Shown here: piece after piece, positions 1 to 6,139 of the stretch
Layout: every line of letters starts with the position of its first letter
Numbering within the stretch: position 1 is the first letter of the stretch
Assembly: GCA_035280245.1 (NCBI GenBank)
Contig: DATEGF010000268.1
Coordinates: forward strand, 1-7,244
Length of the DNA: 7,244 nucleotides
Direction of reading: 5' to 3'
Source of the DNA: DASZHJ01 sp035280245
GTDB lineage: Bacteria > Pseudomonadota > Alphaproteobacteria > ATCC43930 > CGMCC-115725
Notes under the pieces: model-generated
What the model was told of the DNA's origin: nothing
Databases searched by the model: none
Seen by the model: only the letters and a program-made list of their open reading frames with translations
Translations under genes and position numbers: made by a program

Positions 1-1
1 C

Positions 2-2914
2 TTGGGATATACCCAGCTCCCCGCCGCCATCGCGGCGCTCGGCGCGCGGCATTTCGTGGTCGAGCGCCAGGCGATCCTCTCGCCGCGGCTCCGTGAGTTC
101 ATCGACCTTGGCGGCTTCGCGCTCTATCACGAGAAAGATCACGCCGGGCTCCAGCTCCTCGACCGCGCCGGTGCCAGCATCTACGCCACGGACTATCCGC
201 AACGGGTCTACGGCGCGTTCGCGCAGATCCCGCCGCTGGTCGCGAATACCTTGCTCTTCATCGAGGACCGCCATTTGCTCGACGCCGACCAAGCGCAGCA
301 CAACCCGGCCGTCGATTGGGATCGCTTCGGGCTCGCGATCCTCGGCCAGGCCGCCGCCTGGATCGACCCACGGCTCAAGCAAGGTGGCGCCAGTACGCTC
401 GCGACCCAGATCGAAAAATTCCGGCACTCGGCCGGCGGGCGCACCGACAAGATGAGCGAGAAGCTGCGCCAGATGCTGACCGCGAGCGCACGCGCCTACG
501 CCGGCGGTCCCGATACCATGGACGCGCGTCGCCGCATCCTCACGACCTATCTGGATTCGACGCCGCTGAGCTCGCGCACCGGCTTCGGCGAGGTGACCGG
601 CGTCGGCGAGGGCCTCAAGGCCTGGTATGGCACCGACTTCGCCAATGCCAACCACATCCTGACCGCGCCCGCGAGGACGCCGGTCGAGCTTGCGCGCAAG
701 GCGGAGGTCTATAAGCAGGTGCTGAGCCTACTGCTGGCCGAGCGGCGGCCCTCCTATTACCTCGGCACCGACCATCGCGCGCTCGACGCGCTCGCGAACC
801 AGTACCTTCCGCTGCTCGCGAGCGCGGGTGTCGTTGATAGCGCGTTGCAGGATGCGGCAATGCAGGCGCAACTGCGTTTCAGCGCCGAGCCCCCTGCCCC
901 GCCGCCGGTGTCGTACGTGGGGCGCAAAGCGACCGGCGCGATCCGTGTGCGGCTTCTCACCGCACTGGGCGCGCCGAGCCTCTACAGTCTCGACCGGCTC
1001 GACCTGACGGCGGAGACTACATTGGACACGCCGACGCAGGAACGCGTCACCGACGTGCTCACGAACATCGGCGACATCGGTCACGCAAAGGCGCTCGGTC
1101 TTGTCGGCGACAAGCTCCTGAGCGCCAGCGAGGACCTCGGCAAGGTCACCTACAGCGTCGTGCTCTACGAGCGCGGTAGGGATCGCAACCTTCTCCGCGT
1201 CCACGCCGACAGTCTCGACCAGCCGTTCGATATCAACTCGGGTGCCAAGCTGATCCTGGGCTCGACCGCCAAGCTGCGCACGGTCACGACCTATCTCGAC
1301 ATCATGACCGAGCTGCACGGCCGCTACGGGCGCGCGACGGAGGCGGAGCTCTCGGCGGCCTATGCCAAGGCGCAGGACCCGCTCTCGCGCTGGGCGATCA
1401 GCTTCCTCGCGGGGAGCTCGGACCGCGGTCTGCAGGCCCTGCTCGACGCTGCGATGCGGCGCCGGTACTCCGGCGACCCCTCGGAGACATTTTTCACCGG
1501 CGGCGGCCAGGAAGTCTTCCACAACTTCGAGAAGTCGGAGGATCACGAGGTCCCGACGGTGTTCGAGGCCTTTGAGCACTCGGTCAACCTTGCCTTCGTG
1601 CGCATCATGCGCGACATCGTGCACTATTATGCGGCGGTCCACGGCGGTGGCTCGGCGGAGCCGCAGTGGGAGAACAGCCAGGTGGCGCTCCGCGAGTCCT
1701 ATCTCCGGCGCTTCGCCGATCAGGAGGGCCGCGTCTATCTCGGCCGCTTCTATGAGGACTACCGCGATCGCGCGCCCGACGACGCGCTCGCGCTGCTCGC
1801 GAGCCGCTCGAGCCCGACACCGCGCAAGCTCGCGGTCCTGTTCCGCTCGGTCCGGCCGGAGGCCACGGCCGCAGAGCTGCAGGAGTTTCTGGCGCGCCGT
1901 TTGCCGAAGGCGTCCCTCGATGACGCCGCGGTGGAAAGCCTTTATGCCGGCGCCGCGGTCGATCGCTACTCGCTCGCGGACCGCGGTTATCTCGCGGGCG
2001 TGCATCCGCTCGAGCTCTGGCTGGTCGCTTATCTACAGACGCACCCAAAGGCACCACTCGCGGACGTCCTGGGCGCCAGCGCGGCTGAGCGCCAGGAGGT
2101 CTACACCTGGCTCTTCAAGACCCACAATGAGCACGCGCAGGACGCGCGCATCCGCATGCTGCAGGAAGAGGACGCCTTCAACGGGATCCTCGGGGACTGG
2201 CGGCGCCAGGGCTATCCCTTCGGCCACTTGGTGCCGTCGCTCGCAAGCGCGATCGGCAGCTCCGGCGACCGGCCCGACGCGCTCGCGCATCTGATGGGGA
2301 TCATCCTCAACGACGGCGTGGAGCTTCCGACCGTCGATCTCGAGCGCGTGCATTTCGCCACGGACACGCCGTTCGAGACCGATATGGCGCTGAAGCCAGA
2401 GGCGCCGAAGCGCGTGCTGGCGCCGGAAGTGGCGGCGACGCTGCGGCGCGCGCTCATGGGCGTCGTGAGCCAAGGCACGGGTACGCGCGCCAAGGGCGCG
2501 TTCCATGGGCCGGATGGCAGCGTGCTCGCGGTCGGGGGCAAGACCGGCACCGGCGACAACCGCTACGACACTTTCGCCGCCGCCGGGAAGCTCATCGACT
2601 CCCGCGTGGTCGACCGCACGGCCACATTCGCCTTCTTCATCGGCGACCGCTTCTACGGCACCATCACCGCCTTCGTGCCCGGGGCCGACGCCACCAACTA
2701 TCACTTCACCAGCGCGCTCGCGGCCCAGCTCCTCAAGAGCCTCGCGCCGGAGATCCAGCCCCTGATCGATGGCACGTCCACGGTAGCGCAAACCGCGAGC
2801 GCCGTCTCCGCGATATCCACGAGCGCGGACGATGCGACAGCGGCCGTGGCGCCTCGCCCCATCCCTCCCGCCATTGCGCTGAGATCACCGCAGCCGATCC
2901 TGCGGGCGCAGTAA
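2..2914 (+). CDS. Bifunctional class A penicillin-binding protein (transglycosylase GT51 + transpeptidase), 5'-truncated
   Basis: Polymerises lipid II into glycan strands and cross-links the stem peptides at the periplasmic face of the inner membrane. Visible residues (numbered from the first in-window codon): a GT51 domain at about 70-260 with catalytic E88-D89, the GGASTLATQ motif at 128-136 (family form GGSTITQQ), E153 in KMSEKLRQM (the second GT51 glutamate), and ILTTYLDS at 179-186. The transpeptidase domain follows with S421-T-A-K424 (acylated serine), S527-V-N529 and K847-T-G849. All three penicillin-binding motifs are intact. The TTG at 2-4 is probably an internal leucine: no membrane anchor is present and the sequence starts mid-domain, so the true start lies upstream. 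The SxN-to-KTG distance (320 residues) is much longer than in E. coli PBP1a, with an inserted segment at about 540-738. The tail after about 920 is rich in Ala, Ser and Pro. The function is well supported; the subclass is not. Confidence 0.95.
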   Translation: MGYTQLPAAIAALGARHFVVERQAILSPRLREFIDLGGFALYHEKDHAGLQLLDRAGASIYATDYPQRVYGAFAQIPPLVANTLLFIEDRHLLDADQAQHNPAVDWDRFGLAILGQAAAWIDPRLKQGGASTLATQIEKFRHSAGGRTDKMSEKLRQMLTASARAYAGGPDTMDARRRILTTYLDSTPLSSRTGFGEVTGVGEGLKAWYGTDFANANHILTAPARTPVELARKAEVYKQVLSLLLAERRPSYYLGTDHRALDALANQYLPLLASAGVVDSALQDAAMQAQLRFSAEPPAPPPVSYVGRKATGAIRVRLLTALGAPSLYSLDRLDLTAETTLDTPTQERVTDVLTNIGDIGHAKALGLVGDKLLSASEDLGKVTYSVVLYERGRDRNLLRVHADSLDQPFDINSGAKLILGSTAKLRTVTTYLDIMTELHGRYGRATEAELSAAYAKAQDPLSRWAISFLAGSSDRGLQALLDAAMRRRYSGDPSETFFTGGGQEVFHNFEKSEDHEVPTVFEAFEHSVNLAFVRIMRDIVHYYAAVHGGGSAEPQWENSQVALRESYLRRFADQEGRVYLGRFYEDYRDRAPDDALALLASRSSPTPRKLAVLFRSVRPEATAAELQEFLARRLPKASLDDAAVESLYAGAAVDRYSLADRGYLAGVHPLELWLVAYLQTHPKAPLADVLGASAAERQEVYTWLFKTHNEHAQDARIRMLQEEDAFNGILGDWRRQGYPFGHLVPSLASAIGSSGDRPDALAHLMGIILNDGVELPTVDLERVHFATDTPFETDMALKPEAPKRVLAPEVAATLRRALMGVVSQGTGTRAKGAFHGPDGSVLAVGGKTGTGDNRYDTFAAAGKLIDSRVVDRTATFAFFIGDRFYGTITAFVPGADATNYHFTSALAAQLLKSLAPEIQPLIDGTSTVAQTASAVSAISTSADDATAAVAPRPIPPAIALRSPQPILRAQ

Positions 2915-2941
2915 CCCGCCTCGCTCCGCATCACCAAGGGT

Positions 2942-3607
2942 TCAGCGCTGCCTTCTCGTGAGGACCACGTGCGTTGCGTTCTCGCCGGCAACGTGCTCGG
3001 CGGTCGCGTAGCCGAGGCGCTTCATGTCGAGGCCGGCAAAGAGGTGCTCGCCCGACCCCAGCAGCACCGGCGCGATCGCGAGCTGCATCTCGTCGATCAA
3101 GCCCGCGCCGAGATATTGGCGGATCGTCGCGACACCACCGCCGAGGCGAATGTCCTTACTCCCGGCGGCCTCCGCCGCCCGATCGAGTGCCACGCGAATG
3201 CCATCGGTCACGAAATGGAAGACGGTGCCGCCCGCCATGACGATCGACGCGCGAGGATGGTGCGTGAGGACGAAGACGGGCACGTGGTAGGGCGGATTGT
3301 CGCCCCACCAACCCCGCCAGCTCTCGTCGGGCCAGGGCCCCCGGATCGGACCGAACATGTTGCGGCCGAGGATCCAGGCGCCGATGTCCTGAAATCCGCG
3401 CGCGGCGAAGCCATCGTCGATTCCGGTCGTGCCGCCCTCTTGCCCGAACATCTGGCGGAACGTCCGGGTCGCGAATGCCCACTCGTGCAGCGCCATGCCG
3501 CCGACGCCAAGTGGATTCTCGAGACTTTGGTCAAGACCCGCGCCGTAGCCGTCGATGGAGATGGCGAACGCGTGGACGCGGAGTTTGGGTTTTGGTGAAG
3601 TACCCAT
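2942..3607 (-). CDS. Dihydrofolate reductase family protein (RibD C-terminal domain type)
   Basis: A 221-residue protein of the DHFR/RibD C-terminal fold, expected to bind NAD(P)H and reduce a small substrate; the substrate cannot be read from sequence. It starts with a beta strand and loop VHAFAISIDGYGAG (11-24), which corresponds to the S-(L/I)-DG start of this family. The C-terminal half holds LGGGVATIRQYLGAGLIDE (155-173), the glycine-rich nucleotide-binding segment, followed by the typical PVLLGSGEHLF (180-190). It is soluble, without a signal peptide. The ATG at 3607 is preceded on the minus strand by TGAGGTG (3625-3619), 11 bases from the start, slightly long spacing but the best in reach. 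It lies 27 bases after tRNA-Arg on the same strand and may share its transcript. It converges on the PBP gene. It is not the essential folate-pathway FolA: proteins of this type are usually annotated only as deaminase/reductase or YyaP/YwjB-like. Confidence 0.92.
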   Translation of the reverse strand: MGTSPKPKLRVHAFAISIDGYGAGLDQSLENPLGVGGMALHEWAFATRTFRQMFGQEGGTTGIDDGFAARGFQDIGAWILGRNMFGPIRGPWPDESWRGWWGDNPPYHVPVFVLTHHPRASIVMAGGTVFHFVTDGIRVALDRAAEAAGSKDIRLGGGVATIRQYLGAGLIDEMQLAIAPVLLGSGEHLFAGLDMKRLGYATAEHVAGENATHVVLTRRQR

Positions 3608-3634
3608 CGCTATTGCGACACCTCAGGTTTGCGT

Positions 3635-3711
3635 TGGCGCGCCCTGCGGGATTCGAACCCACGACCTGCCGCTTAGAAGGCGGCTGCTCTATCCATCTGA
3701 GCTAAGGGCGC
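3635..3711 (-). tRNA. tRNA-Arg, anticodon TCT
   Basis: A complete 77-base cloverleaf read on the minus strand. The acceptor stem GCGCCCT (3711-3705) pairs with AGGGCGC (3645-3639), followed by discriminator G and an encoded CCA (3637-3635). The D arm is GCTC/GAGC, the anticodon stem GCCGC/GCGGC encloses loop CTTCTAA with anticodon TCT, and the T arm GTGGG/CCCGC encloses TTCGAAT with one G-U pair. It decodes AGA, a rare codon in GC-rich genomes. The acceptor stem and G discriminator match the E. coli argU pattern. It lies 86 bases downstream of the NDUFS4-like stop and 27 bases upstream of the reductase start, all on the same strand. Confidence 0.98.
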
Positions 3712-3752
3712 TCCGGTATTTCTGGCGCGATAGATTACCAACGACGGCGAAT

Positions 3753-3773
3753 GCCGGCCAGGACGGGGCCGGC
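3753..3773 (-). terminator. GC-rich hairpin after the NDUFS4-like gene, possible weak terminator
   Basis: A perfect 7-bp inverted repeat, GCCGGCC (3753-3759) and GGCCGGC (3767-3773), with a 7-base loop. On the minus strand it starts 24 bases after the stop codon of the NDUFS4-like gene and lies 41 bases before tRNA-Arg. No run of T follows (the next bases read ATTCGCCGTCG), so it is not a canonical intrinsic terminator. It could attenuate transcription, protect the mRNA 3' end, or be chance in GC-rich DNA. The inverted repeat is certain, the role is a guess. Confidence 0.35.
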
Positions 3774-3797
3774 GAGTCGCACCACGCACCGCCGCCG

Positions 3798-4094
3798 TCA
3801 GGTCGGGCGATCGTATCTGAAATTGTCGGCGTAGCTCTTGGGCAGGATCGTGCGCGGGTTGGACGCGATCACGGAATAGTCGAGGCCGCGCTTCTTCGCG
3901 AAGGCGACCGCGGCCTCGAGCGTCTCGAAGCTGAGCCGCACCTCGTTGAGGGTGTCGCCGGCGCTCGCCCAGCCCATGAGGGGATCGGGCTCGCGCGGCG
4001 TCGCGGGCTCGTACTCGAGCACCCAGGCCTTGGTCTTGGCGATGCCCGACTGCATCGCCGTCTTGGCCGGCTGGTAAATGCGAACGCGCGCCAT
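3798..4094 (-). CDS. NDUFS4-like accessory subunit of respiratory complex I (ETC complex I subunit conserved region)
   Basis: A 98-residue homologue of the mitochondrial NDUFS4 (18 kDa, AQDQ) subunit, which sits on the matrix/cytoplasmic arm of NADH:ubiquinone oxidoreductase next to the NADH-oxidising module. Recognisable blocks are RIYQPAKTAMQSG (5-17), KTKAWVLEYEP (20-30), DPLMGWASAGDT (37-48), the F-E/D-T-x-E-x-A-x-x-A-A/Y stretch at 56-68 and the highly typical C-terminal KSYADNFRYDR (86-96). It has no signal peptide or membrane segment. The ATG at 4094 is preceded by a strong Shine-Dalgarno AAGGGAG (4106-4100) with 5 bases of spacing. The start lies only 29 bases after the encoded CCA of tRNA-Pro on the same strand, so it is probably transcribed with that tRNA and its 5' end created by tRNA 3' processing. 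No other nuo genes are present here; in bacteria this subunit is commonly encoded away from the nuo operon. The length is normal for the bacterial family. Confidence 0.94.
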   Translation of the reverse strand: MARVRIYQPAKTAMQSGIAKTKAWVLEYEPATPREPDPLMGWASAGDTLNEVRLSFETLEAAVAFAKKRGLDYSVIASNPRTILPKSYADNFRYDRPT

Positions 4095-4121
4095 CGAGAC
4101 TCCCTTGCGACCGCCTCGCTC

Positions 4122-4200
<79 letters not shown>

Positions 4201-4377
4201 AAACCCTGTCAGAAAAGGCGTGCGTTCATAGCGTTTCGCCGGGTTTTTCGCAAGCAACCCGCGCTCGGGCTCAGTAGAGGAGCCGGACCCCGCCCGTGAT
4301 TTCCTTCCGCGTCACCGAGGCCACGAAGTCCGAGGCCGCCGGCCTGCTCAATCCGGAGAATCCTCGGGTAGCGGTCT
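4201..4377. other. Intergenic gap between the DUF192 gene and tRNA-Pro
   Basis: These 177 bases hold the tRNA-Pro promoter at the left end and otherwise no gene I can support. Two short inverted repeats occur: GGCTC/GAGCC (4268-4272 and 4280-4284) and AGGCC/GGCCT (4333-4337 and 4341-4345). Neither is followed by a T run, so no terminator for the DUF192 transcript is evident. A plus-strand frame from 4296 has no recognisable similarity and runs into the antisense of the DUF192 gene. Confidence 0.5.
4225..4253 (-). promoter_or_regulatory. Predicted sigma-70-type promoter of tRNA-Pro
   Basis: On the minus strand a -35 element TTGCGA (4253-4248; 4 of 6 to TTGACA) and a -10 element TATGAA (4230-4225; 4 of 6 to TATAAT) are separated by exactly 17 bases. 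Transcription would start near 4218, giving a leader of about 18 bases before the mature tRNA 5' end at 4200. The spacing and position fit a tRNA promoter. It would also drive the NDUFS4-like gene, since there is little room for another promoter in the 29 bases between them. This is a pattern match only. Confidence 0.55.
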
Positions 4378-4869
4378 CTAGTTCGGGGCGTTCCCGAACG
4401 AGCTGTAGTGGACGACGTCGCCGATCTGGATGCCGAGGCGACCGATGGTACCAGCGTTCACCTCGATCACCGCCTTCGCCGGCACCCTCGATTCAATGGT
4501 GTCGAGGGACATCGGGATCGCGCGCTCGTGCAGATCCACCACTTTGCCGTCCTTGGCGACGAAGATCATATCGAGCGGGATGAAGGTGTTCTTCATCCAC
4601 ATGGCGATCGACTGAGGATCGCCGTAGTCGAAGAGCATGCCGGCGTCGGCGGCCAGCGACCGGCGAAACATGAGGCCCTGCTCCATCTGCTGCCGCGTGA
4701 GCGCAAGCTCGATATCGAACGGGAACTGCCCCTTCGAGGTCGCAATCACCAGCTTCGACTTGGTGAATGTCGCGAGCTCAGCGTGCGCTGCTCCTGTGAA
4801 TGCCAGGAAAGCCGCGCCGATCACCAGTGCGCGTCGCGAGAGTGCGATGCCTCGAACCCGTGCCGTCAT
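4378..4869 (-). CDS. DUF192 family exported protein
   Basis: A 163-residue protein of the DUF192 family, whose biochemical role is unknown. The N-terminus is a signal peptide: basic residues up to RR (12-13), a hydrophobic core LVIGAAFLAFTGA (15-27) and a likely cleavage after AHA (28-30), so the mature protein should be periplasmic. The DUF192 domain covers about 38-155, with QGLMFRRSL (64-72), GMLFDYGDP (77-85), the hallmark MWMKNTFIPLDMIFV (90-104), and the C-terminal VIEVNAGTIGRLGIQIGD (134-151). The start is set at the ATG at 4869, because the signal peptide follows directly and the same frame further upstream is antisense-like, proline/glycine-rich sequence overlapping the deacetylase. 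The ATG overlaps the deacetylase stop (ATGA, 4869-4866), which points to translational coupling; only a weak GGGG stands upstream as a ribosome site. No clear terminator follows. Confidence 0.93.
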   Translation of the reverse strand: MTARVRGIALSRRALVIGAAFLAFTGAAHAELATFTKSKLVIATSKGQFPFDIELALTRQQMEQGLMFRRSLAADAGMLFDYGDPQSIAMWMKNTFIPLDMIFVAKDGKVVDLHERAIPMSLDTIESRVPAKAVIEVNAGTIGRLGIQIGDVVHYSSFGNAPN

Positions 4870-6026
4870 GCTTGCCGATGCCCCAAGACCGGAACCAGGA
4901 CGGGCGCTTGTACCGTGCCGAGGGCGGCCATCGCAACCGCGACGATCTCCTGCCGAACCGGCCCCTCGTGAGGCGGATCGGCGAGTGTCGTGAACCAGCG
5001 CTCCGGGGGATCGCGTGCCAAGCTGTGGCGCCATTCCACCGCGCGGAGGAGCTGCTCCGCCGGCGCCGGGAGCCGATCCGGGATCTCGACCCCAGCGACC
5101 GTCCCCCAAACTCCAGTCCAACACCGGGCGACCGCCCAAGGATTGTAGCCACCACCACCGAGCACGAGGGCACGCGGCGCGAGGCGGCGCACGCGGTCGA
5201 CCGCGCGCCGAAGCGAGCCGTTGGAGAGCGCGAGCTTGGTCATGGGATCATCGGCGAGCGCGTCGGCGCCGGATTGGATCACCACAACCTCCGGCGCGAA
5301 ACGCTCACCCAGTGGCAGCACAGCCTTGTCGAGGAGGAAATCGAGCTCGCTGTCGTTGAAGCCCGCGGGAACCGGCAGATTGCGCCAGCTCGGCCCCTGG
5401 TCCGCGATCCCGCCCGAGTGCGGCCAGCGGTCCCGCTCGTGGACCGAGATCGTGAGCACGCGGGGGTCATCGCGGAACGCATCCTCGACGCCGTCACCGT
5501 GATGCGCGTCGAGGTCGACATAGAGCACCCGCGCCACGCCGCGATCCAGCAGCCGCAGGATGCCCAGCACGACATCGTTGAAGTAGCAGAACCCCGCGGC
5601 GCGATCGCGCCGGCCGTGATGCGTCCCGCCGGCGGGACTGTGGATGATCGCCGGCGCATCATCCCCGCGGAGCAGCAGCTCCACGGCGGCGAGGGTCGCG
5701 CCGCAAGCGGTGGCCGGTCTGGAAAACACTTCGGGGAAAACCGGGTTGCCGTTGCGGCCGATGTGGTAACGCTCGCTCGCCTCGGGATCGATACGCCGGT
5801 CTAACTCGGCGCGCTGGACCGCGGCTATATAGGCGAGGTCGTGGAAACGCGCGAGCTCCTCCGGCGTCGCCTTCGTCGCCTCGATGTAGACGCCATCCGG
5901 GGCCCAGCCGAGCGCGCGAACGAGGTCGAGCATCAGCGATACCCGCGGAATCGCCAATGGGTGCCGGCCGCCATAGCTGGAGCGGCGGTAGATCTCGCTG
6001 CCGAAGAGGCGCGGCTGTCCCGGCAT
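4866..6026 (-). CDS. Histone deacetylase family protein (zinc-dependent, AcuC/HDAC-like)
   Basis: A 386-residue cytoplasmic zinc hydrolase of the arginase/deacetylase fold, which removes acyl groups from lysine, polyamines or related amides; the true substrate is unknown. By comparison with HDAC8 the catalytic set is complete: the His pair H136-H137 in GGTHHG, the GFCYFND block (145-151), zinc ligands D173 and H175 in the DLDAHHGDG segment (171-179), the third zinc ligand D260 in GADALADDP (253-261), dyad aspartates D171 and D178, and transition-state tyrosine Y294 in GGGGYNP (290-296). The N-terminal LFGSEIYRRSSYG (7-19) is typical of this bacterial branch and supports the ATG at 6026, although no strong Shine-Dalgarno precedes it. 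The gene is divergent from the PLP enzyme and overlaps the DUF192 gene by 4 bases. Acetoin utilisation protein (AcuC) and acetylpolyamine amidohydrolase are alternative names; neither can be chosen from sequence alone. Confidence 0.94.
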   Translation of the reverse strand: MPGQPRLFGSEIYRRSSYGGRHPLAIPRVSLMLDLVRALGWAPDGVYIEATKATPEELARFHDLAYIAAVQRAELDRRIDPEASERYHIGRNGNPVFPEVFSRPATACGATLAAVELLLRGDDAPAIIHSPAGGTHHGRRDRAAGFCYFNDVVLGILRLLDRGVARVLYVDLDAHHGDGVEDAFRDDPRVLTISVHERDRWPHSGGIADQGPSWRNLPVPAGFNDSELDFLLDKAVLPLGERFAPEVVVIQSGADALADDPMTKLALSNGSLRRAVDRVRRLAPRALVLGGGGYNPWAVARCWTGVWGTVAGVEIPDRLPAPAEQLLRAVEWRHSLARDPPERWFTTLADPPHEGPVRQEIVAVAMAALGTVQAPVLVPVLGHRQA

Positions 6027-6139
6027 GGCCGCAGCCTGCCCAGGCCACGCATACCGGTCAACCGCTCGGACCGGTTCCCAAGGGGCCGGGCGCTCTGCTA
6101 GTGCTGGTTTATCGCGATCCGTAAAGCGGAGCTTCTGAC
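6027..6139. promoter_or_regulatory. Divergent intergenic region with repeated ACCGGT sites
   Basis: The 113 bases between the start codons of the deacetylase and the PLP enzyme should contain both promoters, but I could not pick convincing -35/-10 pairs. Two identical palindromic hexamers ACCGGT lie at 6053-6058 and 6070-6075, 17 bases apart, and between and over them is an inverted repeat AACCG (6060-6064) / CGGTT (6072-6076). A further short palindrome, GCCTG-CC-CAGGC, is at 6034-6045. These could be an operator, but short GC-rich palindromes are frequent in such DNA. Confidence 0.3.

Noticed and set aside
728..2791. Long minus-strand frames (425 and 252 codons) antisense to the PBP gene
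   Set aside because: Shadows of the GC-rich coding strand, Arg/Ala-rich and without a recognisable family, while the plus strand shows all PBP motifs.
2969..3598. A 209-codon plus-strand frame antisense to the reductase
   Set aside because: No domain seen, and it covers almost exactly the DHFR-family gene, which has clear motifs on the minus strand.
4870..5139. A 90-codon upstream extension of the DUF192 frame
   Set aside because: It lies wholly inside the deacetylase gene in another frame, is Gly/Pro/Arg-rich without similarity, and would place the clear signal peptide in the middle of the protein.
4800..5804. A 334-codon plus-strand frame antisense to the deacetylase
   Set aside because: Arg-rich composition with no domain; the minus-strand frame has a complete HDAC active site. 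Long antisense frames are expected at this GC content.
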